Below, in pieces: positions 41,106 to 49,898 of a stretch of DNA of 64,000 bases; within the stretch, counting starts at the first letter, position 1, and the number at the start of each line of letters is the position of its first letter. This DNA is from Microbacterium aurum (lineage in GTDB: Bacteria > Actinomycetota > Actinomycetes > Actinomycetales > Microbacteriaceae), in assembly GCF_016907815.1 (NCBI RefSeq), contig NZ_JAFBCQ010000001.1, positions 992,001 through 1,056,000 of the forward strand, read 5' to 3'. The position numbers and the translations under genes were made by a program. Under the pieces are notes generated by a model. It did not search any database. It was not told the DNA's origin and saw only the letters and a list, made by a program, of their open reading frames with translations.

Positions 41106-42292
41106 GTCACCGGCTCGAGCCATGCCGCCTCGAGGCGGCGGAGCGATTCGTCGATGTCGGCGTCGGTGTGCGCGGCGGTGACGTAGCAGACCCGGTACAT
41201 CGACACCCCGTGCCGGTACGCCGCTCGGAGGAGGTCGTCGATCGCGCCGGGATCCCCGGTCAGCTGGGGGCAGGGTCCCGCCCCCGTCATCCGGACCGGC
41301 GAGCCGCGGCGGGCGAACAGGCCGTTCACACCGTCGCGGAACCGCTCGCCGGCCTCGCGGAGTCGCGGGATCACGGTCTCGTCGCGCAGCGTGGTCATGG
41401 TCGCCGTCGCCGCGGCCAACGACAGCGTCTCGCCGCCGTGCGTCGAGGACACCACCACCTCGCCGCGGTCGAGCACCGACATCACCTCGCGACGGCCGCT
41501 GTACACCGACAGCGGCATCCCGTTGGCGACGCCCTTGCCGTGCACGGCGAGGTCGGGCACGACTCCCGTGTACTCGGCCATCCCGCCGAGCGCGACCCGG
41601 AAGCCGGTGACCATCTCGTCGTACGCGAGGAGGCTCCCGTGGCGGTCGACGAGCTCGCGCAGGAAGCGGTAGAAGCCGCTCGCCTCGGGGATGGAGGGAT
41701 AGTCGGCGGCGACGAGCACGAGGGCGACCGGATGCCGGGAGAAGAGCTCCTCGAGCCGGTCGCGGTCGTCCCATTCGACGGCGTGATGCAGGGCGGACAG
41801 AGCCGTCGGCACGCCGGGGAGCTCGGCGGCGACCTGTCCGGGCAGGACCCGGGCGCCGGGCGCGAGCGTGTTCAGCCATCCGTTGTAGCCCAGCTGCACG
41901 ACGTGGTCGCGGCCGGTGTAGGCACGGGCGATCCGGATCGCCGCCGCCAGCGCCTCGCCGCCCGTCTTGAGGAATCGCGCCGCCTCCGCGCCGGGCACGA
42001 GCGAGCAGAACAGCTCGGCGGTGGTCGTCTCCAGCGGGTGCGGATGACCGAACAGGATGCCGTCCGTCAGCTGCGCCGCGATTGCGGCGTCCACGGCGGG
42101 GTGGCGGTAGCCGAGGCTCACGGCGCCCAGCGCGCAGCGGTAGTCGATGAACTCACGCCCCCGGTCGTCCCAGACCCGGCACCCGCTCCCGCGGACGATG
42201 ACCTCCGGCTCGTCCGGCAGCAGCGTCGGCGCCTTGGAGTTCGTGCTGGAGCCGACCGGCATCACCGCCAGAGCGCGCTCCCGCCAGGTCAC
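41102..42292 (-). CDS. Class III aminotransferase (glutamate-1-semialdehyde aminomutase-like)
   Basis: This 396-residue PLP enzyme has GCRVWDDRGREFIDYRCALGAVSLGYRHPAV, the cofactor region FLKTGGEALAAAIRIARAYTGRDHVVQ, LAYDEMVTGFRVALGG (Asp to the pyridine N) and the Schiff-base Lys in LAVHGKGVANGMPLS. It belongs to the HemL-like subgroup also used for amino-sugar and 2-amino-acid conversions in catabolic clusters. The GTG start at 42292 overlaps the ROK gene stop. Its presence suggests the substrate carries, or gains, an amino group. Confidence 0.9.
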   Translation of the reverse strand: MTWRERALAVMPVGSSTNSKAPTLLPDEPEVIVRGSGCRVWDDRGREFIDYRCALGAVSLGYRHPAVDAAIAAQLTDGILFGHPHPLETTTAELFCSLVPGAEAARFLKTGGEALAAAIRIARAYTGRDHVVQLGYNGWLNTLAPGARVLPGQVAAELPGVPTALSALHHAVEWDDRDRLEELFSRHPVALVLVAADYPSIPEASGFYRFLRELVDRHGSLLAYDEMVTGFRVALGGMAEYTGVVPDLAVHGKGVANGMPLSVYSGRREVMSVLDRGEVVVSSTHGGETLSLAAATATMTTLRDETVIPRLREAGERFRDGVNGLFARRGSPVRMTGAGPCPQLTGDPGAIDDLLRAAYRHGVSMYRVCYVTAAHTDADIDESLRRLEAAWLEPVT

Positions 42293-43452
42293 AGCGCCTC
42301 CAGGACGGACAGCCCGCGTTCGTCGGGGCGCAGCGTCATGGCGGGGACCGGCATCTGGGCCAGCCCGTAGATGGCCTCCGCGTGGCGCCCGAAGGCGTGC
42401 ACCAGGGCGCCGTGCGCCGCGGCATCCGCACCGAGCCGCGCCTCGACGACGGGCATCTCGAAGGAGAGCCGGATGTGCCGGGGGAGGGCGGCGCGCAGCG
42501 GGTCGAGGAACTGCTCGTGCGCCGCGGAGAGCCCGCCGCCGATGACCACCATCGCAGGATCCACGGTCATCACGAGTGTCGCGATGCCGTGCGCCAGCTC
42601 GTCGACGAACTCGTAGATCTCCTGCTGCGCGCCGGTGTCGCCGCGGCGGGCGCGCTCGAAGACCTCGATCGCCGTCGGGGCGCTGCGCCACGTGATCTGG
42701 CCGGTCTCGCTGCCGAGGCCGCGGAAGGCCAGCCGGCCGATGTCGCCTGCGACGTTGTGCGCGCCGCGCCGTGGCCGTCCGCCGAGGATAAGACCCATCG
42801 CGATGCGGTGCCCGACAGAGAGGTAGAGCACGTCGTCGACGAGCTGGGCGACGCCGACGTGGTGCTCGGCGACGGCCGCCAGCCGCACGCCGTTGTCGAT
42901 GGCGACCGGGCATCCGAACGTCTGCCTCAGCTGTCCGCCGATGTCGATGCCGGACCACTCCGGGATGATCACCGAGGTGATCACGTGCCCCGCGCCGTCG
43001 ACGATCCCCGGCAGCGCCACGCCGATCGCGCGCACCCGTGACGCCGGCACTCCCAGGCCGGCGAGGGCCGCGCGGATGTCGCCGATCACGGCGGCGAGCT
43101 TCGCGGGGCCGCCGTCGTGATCGGCGATGCCGGGGAAGTCCCGCTGGTCGAGGACGTCTCCGGCGAGATCGGCCGCGATCACCCGGACGCTGGCGATGCC
43201 GATGTCCACGCCGATGACCACGCCGGCTGCGGCATGGAAGTGATACCGGCGAGCGGGCCTCCCGGCGCCGCGGCCGCTGAGGGCGGGACCTTCGACGACG
43301 AGGCCGATGTCGGCGAGGGTGGTCATGGCGTTCTCGACCGAGGTCCGGGACAGCTCCAGGGTGCAGGAGATGTCGTTGACCGTCGCCGGCCCCGTGTCGC
43401 GGAGCTGGACGGCGCACCGCACCGCGATCGAGAGCGGTTGCTGCGGTGCCAT
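42289..43452 (-). CDS. ROK-family transcriptional regulator
   Basis: This protein of about 387 residues starts at ATG 43452 with GAGGAG upstream. It has an N-terminal winged helix (ATVNDISCTLELSRTSVENAMTTLADIGLVVEG) and a sugar-kinase-like ROK domain with VVIGVDIGIASVRVIAADLAG and VALPGIVDGAG. The ROK zinc motif (C-x-C-G-x-x-G-C) is absent: the corresponding region reads RLAFRGLGSETG, so zinc is not used here. It is divergent from the binding-protein gene at 43633 and probably controls both the importer and its own operon. Confidence 0.9.
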   Translation of the reverse strand: MAPQQPLSIAVRCAVQLRDTGPATVNDISCTLELSRTSVENAMTTLADIGLVVEGPALSGRGAGRPARRYHFHAAAGVVIGVDIGIASVRVIAADLAGDVLDQRDFPGIADHDGGPAKLAAVIGDIRAALAGLGVPASRVRAIGVALPGIVDGAGHVITSVIIPEWSGIDIGGQLRQTFGCPVAIDNGVRLAAVAEHHVGVAQLVDDVLYLSVGHRIAMGLILGGRPRRGAHNVAGDIGRLAFRGLGSETGQITWRSAPTAIEVFERARRGDTGAQQEIYEFVDELAHGIATLVMTVDPAMVVIGGGLSAAHEQFLDPLRAALPRHIRLSFEMPVVEARLGADAAAHGALVHAFGRHAEAIYGLAQMPVPAMTLRPDERGLSVLEAL

Positions 43453-43568
43453 GGCGCTCCTCACGGAAGGGACGGGTCGCGATCAAAATAGCACGCGCTG
43501 GTGACGAAACCACCATGATGTTCGAGGACGTGATCTCGAACGCTGGAGAAATCAGCGAAAACGAAGGC

Positions 43569-43599
43569 TTGACTAATTATCCCAGTGTGATGCCATAAT
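43569..43599 (+). promoter_or_regulatory. Likely promoter of the sugar importer operon
   Basis: TTGACT (43569-43574) and CATAAT (43594-43599) are separated by 19 bases, rather long. ACTAA next to the -35 and TTAGT at 43618-43622 are inverted partners about 45 bp apart and may be half-sites for the ROK regulator. Confidence 0.45.
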
Positions 43600-43632
43600 G
43601 CGGATACCCCGAACGGTTTAGTAAGGAGCACC

Positions 43633-44880
43633 ATGCGCACCAAGAAGGTTCTCGGCATCACCGCCGGTCTCGCCGCCGCTCTGCTGGTGGCCGGCTGTTC
43701 CGGGGGAGGCGGCTCCGGCGACGGAGACGGCTCCCAGGATCAGCATGTCACCCTCTGGCTCTACCCCATCCTGGCCGACGAAGCCGCCCACAAGGCTCAC
43801 TGGGATCAGGTCGTGGAGGACTTCACGGCCGACCATCCCGAGATCACCGTGGACTACGAGATCTTCCCGTGGGCGAATCGCGATGAGGCGCTGCAGACCG
43901 CGATCGCCGCCAAGACCGGGCCGGATCTGGTCTACCTCATCCCCGATCAGCTCGCGGCCTATCAGGACGCGATCGAGCCGATCGGGCCGTACCTCAGCGA
44001 TGAGCGCAAGAGCGACCTGCTCGACAACGTCATGGAGTCGGTCACCCTCGACGGCGAGCTGATGGGCGCGCCCATGCTCACCTCCGCGCTGCCGCTGCTC
44101 TGCGACGGCCAGGTCTTCGAGGCCGCCGGTCTCACGGAGTACCCCGAGACCTGGGACGACGTGCTCGAGATCGCCCCGCAGCTCAGCGAGCAGGGCCTCT
44201 ACACCATCTCGTACTCGGCTTACCCGGAGATGACCCTCAACCAGTCGTTCTACCCGCTGCTCTGGCAGGCCGGCGGGAGCATCTACTCGGAGGACGGCTC
44301 GTCGGTCGGCTTCAACGAGGAGCCCGGCGTCGAGGCCCTGAGCTTCCTCACCGAGCTGGCCGAGCAGGACGCGCTCGTCCCCGATGCGCTGACGACCAAC
44401 GTGCCGATGGAGCAGACCGCGATCGCGCAGCACAAGGTCGCCTGCACGTGGAACCACTCGGTCGCCGAGGTGCAGCCGTTCTGGGACGACATCCACGTGG
44501 TGGCGCCGCTGAAGGACAAGGAGTCCGTGGCCTACGGCACCGTCGGCTCGCTGGCGATGCTCACGGGCGCGCAGGACAAGGAGGCCGCCGCCGCCTTCGC
44601 CGAGTACGCCACCGGCGAGGACGTCGTCGTGCCGTACCTCACGCAGGCGGGCTTCTTCTCGGCGCTGAAGTCGACCGGCGAGCTGTACGCGGACGACCCG
44701 GTTCTCTCGGCCGTCGAGGCGACCATCCCGAGCACGACGGTCGGCGAGCTGAACACCAGCTCGCGCGAGCTCATGGGTGTGCTGGTCCCGGAGATCCAGG
44801 CCGCGCTGCTGGGGCAGAAGTCCGCACAGGAGGCGCTGGACGCGGCCGCCGCCGCGGCAGAGCCGCTGCTGGCGAAGTAG
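43633..44880 (+). CDS. ABC importer sugar-binding lipoprotein
   Basis: This 415-residue protein has a lipoprotein signal peptide (MRTKKVLGITAGLAAALLVAGC) with lipobox VAGC and Cys 22, then a Gly/Asp-rich linker. The mature part is an SBP_bac_1 fold with VTLWLYPILADE, PDLVYLIPDQLAAYQ and LYTISYSAYPEMTLNQSFYPLLWQAGG. It is anchored outside the membrane and delivers a sugar to the permeases encoded downstream. A strong terminator separates it from them (44887-44930), which would raise its dose relative to the permeases. Confidence 0.94.
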   Translation: MRTKKVLGITAGLAAALLVAGCSGGGGSGDGDGSQDQHVTLWLYPILADEAAHKAHWDQVVEDFTADHPEITVDYEIFPWANRDEALQTAIAAKTGPDLVYLIPDQLAAYQDAIEPIGPYLSDERKSDLLDNVMESVTLDGELMGAPMLTSALPLLCDGQVFEAAGLTEYPETWDDVLEIAPQLSEQGLYTISYSAYPEMTLNQSFYPLLWQAGGSIYSEDGSSVGFNEEPGVEALSFLTELAEQDALVPDALTTNVPMEQTAIAQHKVACTWNHSVAEVQPFWDDIHVVAPLKDKESVAYGTVGSLAMLTGAQDKEAAAAFAEYATGEDVVVPYLTQAGFFSALKSTGELYADDPVLSAVEATIPSTTVGELNTSSRELMGVLVPEIQAALLGQKSAQEALDAAAAAAEPLLAK

Positions 44881-44886
44881 CGTGAC

Positions 44887-44930
44887 GCGGGTGCGCCGGG
44901 CCGGCCGCCGGTCCGGCGCACCCGCTTCTT
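44887..44930 (+). terminator. Strong intrinsic terminator after the binding-protein gene
   Basis: GCGGGTGCGCCGG (44887) pairs with CCGGCGCACCCGC (ending 44925), with a small inner stem, and is followed by TTCTTT. Located inside the importer operon, it likely acts as a partial terminator. Confidence 0.85.
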
Positions 44931-44964
44931 TCGACCGAGTCACGACGAGCCGAGGAGGACCTCG

Positions 44965-45879
44965 ATGACGACCACGACCATGGCATCGCCGCGGCGGCCG
45001 GTGAGGACCCGCGCGATGCGCGTGCTCGCCCGCCGTGAGGCCCGCATCGCCCTGCTGTTCGTGCTGCCGGCATTCCTGCTGTTCCTGGTCTTCCGGTTCG
45101 GCCCGGCGATCGTCGGCGTCGCGCTGAGCTTCTTCGACTACAGCATCGTCGGCGAGATCGGGTGGCGGGGGCTCGACCATTTCCAGCGGCTGTTCGTCGA
45201 TCCGCTGTTCTGGCGGGCGCTGACGACCACTGTGCTGTACACCGCATTCTCGGTTCCGATCGCGATCGCCCTGGCCATGGCCATGGCGCTCGGCGTGCGC
45301 CGGGCCTTCCGCGGATCGCGCTTCTTCCGCTCGATCTTCTTCCTTCCGGTGATCACCTCGCTCGTGCTGGCCGGCTCGATCTTCTCGTGGATCTTCTCCG
45401 CCGACGGTCCGTGGGCGGCGCTCATGGAGCCGCTCGGACTGGGGCGGAGCTGGCTGGCCGACCCCGTCCTCGTGCTCCCGGCGCTGGTCATCATCGGCGT
45501 CTGGTCTCGGTTCGGCTACGGGATGATGATCTTCGTCGCCGCGCTCCAGGACGTGCCGCGCGAGCTCGAGGAGGCGGCGCTGATGGACGGCGCGAACGCC
45601 TGGCAGCGGTTCCGGGCGATCATCCTCCCTCAGACGCGGCCCACGATCTTCTTCCTCGCCGTCATCGAGACCACGTTCGCGTTCCAGGTCTTCGAGCTCA
45701 TCTACGTCACCACCGGCGGCGGACCGGCGAACGCGAGCTATTCCCTCGTCTATCTGCTATACGACCAGGGCTTCAAATACACCAACTACGGGTACGCCGC
45801 CGCCGTCGGCGTCGCGCTCTTCGTGATGACCCTGGTCGTGGCGCTCATCCAGCGTCTCGTGATCGGAAGGCAGCGATGA
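44965..45879 (+). CDS. ABC sugar permease, MalF type
   Basis: This 304-residue membrane protein has six helices: IALLFVLPAFLLFLVFRFGPAIV near the N-terminus, then ALTTTVLYTAFSVPIAIALAMAM and others. The cytoplasmic EAA loop is EEAALMDGANAWQRFRAIILPQTRP, the docking site for the ATPase. GAGGAGG precedes the ATG. It forms a heterodimer with the next product. No ATPase gene is nearby, so a shared multitask ATPase must serve it. Confidence 0.94.
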   Translation: MTTTTMASPRRPVRTRAMRVLARREARIALLFVLPAFLLFLVFRFGPAIVGVALSFFDYSIVGEIGWRGLDHFQRLFVDPLFWRALTTTVLYTAFSVPIAIALAMAMALGVRRAFRGSRFFRSIFFLPVITSLVLAGSIFSWIFSADGPWAALMEPLGLGRSWLADPVLVLPALVIIGVWSRFGYGMMIFVAALQDVPRELEEAALMDGANAWQRFRAIILPQTRPTIFFLAVIETTFAFQVFELIYVTTGGGPANASYSLVYLLYDQGFKYTNYGYAAAVGVALFVMTLVVALIQRLVIGRQR

Positions 45880-46757
45880 CCACCACGACCAGCATCGTCC
45901 TGCCCGGCAAGGCCGGCCGGCGGCGCTCGTTCCACGCGCTCGAGCCGACGGGCTTCGGCGTGGTGCTGCGCTGGCTGTGGCTCGGGCTGGCGGCCGTCCT
46001 GTCCTTCTTCCCGTTCTACGCGATGGTGGTCCTCAGCCTGAAGCCGGGGGCCGTCGTCGAGCTGCCCGGCTCGCTGCTGCCGTGGAACCTGTCGTTCGAC
46101 TCGTACGCGCAGGTGCTGTCCGGACAGAACCTGCTGATGTGGCTGCTGAACACGATGGTCTACGCCGTGGTGTCGGTGGTCGCCGTGCTGTTCTTCTCCG
46201 CGCTCGCGGGCTACGCGTTCGCCAAGAAGCGCTTCGCCGGCAAGGAGGTGATGTTCTGGTCGTTCCTGGCGATGGTCATGGTGCCCTTCCACGTCACCCT
46301 CATCCCGACGTTCATCCTCATGGCCAATCTCGGCGCGGTGAACACCTATTGGGGCCTCATCCTCCCCACGCTCGCCAACGCGCAGGCGGTGTTCCTGATG
46401 CGCCAGTTCATCCAGGGCCTGCCGGACGAGCTGTTCGAGGCGGCGCGGATCGACGGCGCCGGAGAGCTGCGGATGTTCCTCGGGCTCGTGCTGCCGCTGT
46501 GCAAGCCCATCCTGGCCACACTGGGCGTCTTCGTGTTCCTGTGGCACTGGAACGACTTCCTCTGGCCGCTGATCGTCGCGAAGTCGAGCAGCATGTGGAC
46601 CCTCACCGTCGGCATCGCGTCGCTGCAGCAGCAGAACGTGCCCTTGAGCGTGATGCTGGCCGGCTCGGTCGTCGCCCTCGTCCCGATCTTCTTCGCGTAC
46701 CTCATCGCCCAGCGGTACGTCCAGGAGGGCGTCACCGGAACGGGGATCAAGGGATGA
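45876..46757 (+). CDS. ABC sugar permease, MalG type
   Basis: This 293-residue protein has six helices, with the EAA loop ELFEAARIDGAGELRMFLGLVLPLCKP. VPFHVTLIPTFILMANLGAVNTYWGLILP and FVFLWHWNDFLWPLIV are characteristic of the MalG partner. It overlaps MalF and the following oxidoreductase by four bases each, so importer and enzymes are co-expressed. Confidence 0.94.
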   Translation: MTTTTSIVLPGKAGRRRSFHALEPTGFGVVLRWLWLGLAAVLSFFPFYAMVVLSLKPGAVVELPGSLLPWNLSFDSYAQVLSGQNLLMWLLNTMVYAVVSVVAVLFFSALAGYAFAKKRFAGKEVMFWSFLAMVMVPFHVTLIPTFILMANLGAVNTYWGLILPTLANAQAVFLMRQFIQGLPDELFEAARIDGAGELRMFLGLVLPLCKPILATLGVFVFLWHWNDFLWPLIVAKSSSMWTLTVGIASLQQQNVPLSVMLAGSVVALVPIFFAYLIAQRYVQEGVTGTGIKG

Positions 46758-47833
46758 CCGACAGGCAAGACGCCCGACGACGAAAGGGACCACACGACGT
46801 GACAGAGCGACGATTCGCCTCCGAGGCGGAGCTGGAGGAGGCGCTCACCGCGCCCGACCCGGGACTGATCGAGGACCTGGCCCGCGGAAGCGGAGATCTG
46901 GTGATCCTCGGCGCGGGCGGGAAGATGGGACCCACGCTCGCGGTGCTGGCCCGCCGCGGGCTGGACGCCGCGGGGCGCTCGGGCGACACGGTGTACGCCG
47001 TGTCGCGGTTCGGCGACGCCGCGGTGCGGGAGTGTCTGCAGTCGGCGGGGGTCCAGGCGATCCCCTTCGACCTCATCGAGAACGACGATCTCTCCCCGCT
47101 TCCGGACGCCGAGAACGTGGTGTTCATGGTCGGCGCGAAGTTCGGGGCGGCGACCAACGCCTCCTGGGCCTGGGAGGTCAACGCCGCCCTGCCCGACCGC
47201 GTCGCCCGCCGCTATCGGTCCAGCGCGATCTCCGTGCTGTCTACGGGCAACGTCTACCCGTTCGTGCCCGCCTCGTCCGGCGGCGCCTCCGAGCACGTCG
47301 CTCCGGCGCCGATCGGCGAGTACGCGCAGTCCTGCCTCGGTCGGGAGCGCGTGTTCGAGTTCGGCGCGCAGGAGCGTGGCACGCGGGTCGCCGTCATCCG
47401 GCTCAACTACGCCGTCGACCTCCGCTACGGCGTCCTCGCCGACATCGGAAGCGCGGTGCTCGCGGGGGAGCCGGTCTCGCTGGCGACGGCGAACGTCAAC
47501 GTCGTCTGGCAGGGATACGCGAACGAGGTCGTGCTGCGCAGTCTCGGTCGCGCCTCCTCCGACGTGTTCACGATCAATCTCACCGGGCCGGAGCTGCTGA
47601 GCGTCGAGTCCGTCGCGCGGGAGTTCGGCGAGCTGCTCGAGCGCGAGGTCGTCTTCGACGGAGAGCCGCAGCCCACCGCGCTGCTGAGCGACGCCCGGCG
47701 CTGCATGGCGGAGTTCGGTTATCCGCAGGTGCCGGCGGACGCGCTCATCCGCTGGCAGGCCGCCTGGCTGCGCGACGGGCTGCCGATGACCGCAAAGCCC
47801 ACGAAGTGGGCCGTGCGGGACGGGAAGTTCTGA
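46754..47833 (+). CDS. NAD-dependent epimerase/dehydratase-like protein
   Basis: This 359-residue extended SDR-type fold has the nucleotide-binding VILGAGGKMGPTLAVLARRG. SVLSTGNVYPFVP carries the catalytic Ser/Thr strand. The expected Y-x-x-x-K appears as YAQSC, so the catalytic Lys is replaced by Cys, which may mean altered chemistry or a non-catalytic role. GTG 46799 is an alternative start. It is coupled to the permease gene by a four-base overlap. Confidence 0.8.
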   Translation: MTDRQDARRRKGPHDVTERRFASEAELEEALTAPDPGLIEDLARGSGDLVILGAGGKMGPTLAVLARRGLDAAGRSGDTVYAVSRFGDAAVRECLQSAGVQAIPFDLIENDDLSPLPDAENVVFMVGAKFGAATNASWAWEVNAALPDRVARRYRSSAISVLSTGNVYPFVPASSGGASEHVAPAPIGEYAQSCLGRERVFEFGAQERGTRVAVIRLNYAVDLRYGVLADIGSAVLAGEPVSLATANVNVVWQGYANEVVLRSLGRASSDVFTINLTGPELLSVESVAREFGELLEREVVFDGEPQPTALLSDARRCMAEFGYPQVPADALIRWQAAWLRDGLPMTAKPTKWAVRDGKF

Positions 47834-48894
47834 TGGCGGCGCCCGCACTGCGCGCCGAGGCCGCGCGGGCTCTCGCCGAGGGCGTCGTGATCCCCGCGCA
47901 CCCGCTCGCCCTCACCGCCGAGCGGACGCTGGACGAGAGGCGCCAGCGTGCCCTCACCCGGTACTACCTCGATGCGGGGGCCGGAGGCATCGCCATCGGC
48001 GTGCACACGACGCAGTTCGAGATCCGCGACGAGGAGCACGCGCTCTTCGAGCCCGTGCTCGCCCTCGCCGCGGAGGAGCTGGACCGCGGCGGACGTCCCG
48101 ACGTCATCCGGGTCGCCGGCGTCGCCGGCGACATCGAGCAGGCCGTGGCCGAGGCGGAGCTGGCCCGGTCGCTCGGCTACGACGCCGTGCTGGTCAGCCC
48201 CCGGGTCGCGGGCGCCGACGAGCAGGCGCTCCTGCAGCGGGCGGCCGCCGTCGCCGAGGTGCTGCCCGTGATCGGCTTCTACCTGCAGGCCGCGATCGGC
48301 GGTCCCGTGCTGGACCGCGACTTCTGGTGCGCCTTCGCGCGCATCCCCTCGGTCGTGGCCGTGAAGGCGGCGCCGTTCGACCGCTACCGCACGCTGGAGC
48401 TCGTGCGCGGGGTCGCCGCCTCCGGCCGCGCCGACGAGATCGCGCTGTACACCGGCAACGACGACACGATCGTCTCCGATCTCCTCGCGGAGTTCCACGT
48501 GGACACCCCGCAGGGCCCGCGGACCATGCGCTTCGTCGGCGGTCTGCTCGGTCAGTGGGCGGTCGGCACGCGTGCGGCGGTGGGGCTGCTGCAGAAGGCG
48601 CACCGCGCCGCCGCGGGCGACGAGGCGGCGTATCGCGAGCTCGGCCGGCTCTCCGCGGACGTGCTCGACCTCAACCAGGCCGTCTTCGACCCCGGCAACG
48701 ACTTCCACGGCGTGATCGCGGGCGTTCACGAGATGCTGCGGCAGCAGGGGCTGCTCGCCGGCACCTGGTGCCTGGATCCGGACGAGGGGCTCTCACCGGG
48801 GCAGGCCGAGGAGATCTCCCGGGTGCGCAGCGCGTATCCCGCCCTCACCGACGACGCCTTCGTCGCCTCGCACATCCGGGACTGGCTGGCGTGA
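47833..48894 (+). CDS. DUF993-type dihydrodipicolinate synthase family aldolase
   Basis: This 353-residue protein shares VIPAHPLALTAERTLDERRQRALTRYYLDAGAGGIAIGVHTTQF with the DapA/NAL TIM-barrel family. The likely Schiff-base Lys is in SVVAVKAAPFDRYRTLELVRG, and FYLQAAIGGPVLDRDFWCAFARIP and ALYTGNDD fit the DUF993 branch. Such enzymes cleave or condense 2-keto-3-deoxy acids. The ATG at 47833 overlaps the previous stop (TGATG), and the stop overlaps the next start. Confidence 0.88.
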   Translation: MAAPALRAEAARALAEGVVIPAHPLALTAERTLDERRQRALTRYYLDAGAGGIAIGVHTTQFEIRDEEHALFEPVLALAAEELDRGGRPDVIRVAGVAGDIEQAVAEAELARSLGYDAVLVSPRVAGADEQALLQRAAAVAEVLPVIGFYLQAAIGGPVLDRDFWCAFARIPSVVAVKAAPFDRYRTLELVRGVAASGRADEIALYTGNDDTIVSDLLAEFHVDTPQGPRTMRFVGGLLGQWAVGTRAAVGLLQKAHRAAAGDEAAYRELGRLSADVLDLNQAVFDPGNDFHGVIAGVHEMLRQQGLLAGTWCLDPDEGLSPGQAEEISRVRSAYPALTDDAFVASHIRDWLA

Positions 48895-49898
48895 CCCCGC
48901 CGAGCCTCGTCGCGGCCGTCTCCGAAGGCCTCATGACCGAGTTCTTCGCTCCGGACGACAGGGCGCGGCTCGAGGCCGCCGCCGAGCTGCTGGGCGGCTC
49001 GTTCCTGCGCGTGGACGCGCTCGCCGACGTCCCCGACACCTCCCGGGCGCGGGTGGTCGTGACCAGCTGGGGCGCCGCGCCGTTCACGGCGGAGCTCCTG
49101 GACGCCCTTCCCGCCCTCGGGCTCGTCGCCCACACCGGCGCATCCGTCCGAGCGCTGGTGACCGACGAGGTGTTCGATCGGGACGTGCTGGTCACGCAGG
49201 CGGGGACAGGGATGGCGCGGTCGGTCGCCGAGGTGTCGCTGGCGTTCACCCTCGCGCTGCTGCATCGCGTGCCGCGGATGCACAACGCGCTGCGCGACGG
49301 ATCGGCCGCCTGGCACCGGCCGGAGTCCGCCGGCGTGCAGCACGAGATCCTCGGCGCCCCGATCGCCGTCGTCGGCGCCTCCCGCACCGGACGCGCCTAC
49401 CTCGAGCTGATCGGGGCGCTCGGCGCCGAACCGCTGCTGGTCGATCCGACGCTCGGGGCGCAGGAGGCGGCGGCGCTGGGCGCGGAGCTCGTGGGGCTGG
49501 ACGAGGCGCTCACGAGGGCGCGCATCGTCGCCCTGCATGCGCCATCGCTGCCCGTCACGCACCGGATGCTCGGCGCGAGGGAGCTCGCGCTGATGCCCGA
49601 CGGCGCGGGGCTGGTGAACACCGCCCGCTCCTGGCTGGTCGATGAGCGCGCGCTGCTGCGCGAACTGGAGACGGGAAGGATCGACGCCGCGATCGACGTG
49701 TTCGACGAGGAGCCGCTGCCCGCCGGGAGCCCGCTTCGGCGGCTTCCCAACGTGCTGCTCACGCCGCATCGAGCGGCCGGCACGTGGGAGGGACGGCTCC
49801 GGCAGGGGCGGATCGTGGCGGATGAGATCGAGGCCTTCGCGCGGCGCGTGCCGCTGCGGCACACCGTGAGCCGAGAGCCGCTCGCCGTCCTGGCATGA
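48891..49898 (+). CDS. D-2-hydroxyacid dehydrogenase
   Basis: This 335-residue protein has the catalytic Arg in VNTARSWLVDERAL, Glu in DVFDEEPLPAG and His in VLLTPHRAAGTWEG: the complete triad of the family. The NAD motif IAVVGASRTGRAYLELIGALGAEPLLVD is a slightly degenerate G-x-G-x-x-G. It would interconvert a 2-keto acid and a D-hydroxy acid, consistent with the aldolase before it. GTG start 48891 overlaps the previous stop. Confidence 0.88.
   Translation: MTPPSLVAAVSEGLMTEFFAPDDRARLEAAAELLGGSFLRVDALADVPDTSRARVVVTSWGAAPFTAELLDALPALGLVAHTGASVRALVTDEVFDRDVLVTQAGTGMARSVAEVSLAFTLALLHRVPRMHNALRDGSAAWHRPESAGVQHEILGAPIAVVGASRTGRAYLELIGALGAEPLLVDPTLGAQEAAALGAELVGLDEALTRARIVALHAPSLPVTHRMLGARELALMPDGAGLVNTARSWLVDERALLRELETGRIDAAIDVFDEEPLPAGSPLRRLPNVLLTPHRAAGTWEGRLRQGRIVADEIEAFARRVPLRHTVSREPLAVLA

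Noticed and set aside
42293..43516. Upstream extension of the aminotransferase frame to about 804 codons
   Set aside because: The extension runs through the ROK gene in another frame and is Arg-rich nonsense; the enzyme starts at the GTG at 42292.
43618..45180. 520-codon minus-strand frame opposite the binding-protein gene
   Set aside because: Low-complexity Arg/Gly/Val-rich product with no motif; the plus-strand lipoprotein signal and fold are unmistakable.
43633..46757. Search for an ABC ATPase gene in the sugar importer operons
   Set aside because: None is present in either operon; the only ABC ATPase in the window (11463-12263) is an exporter type.
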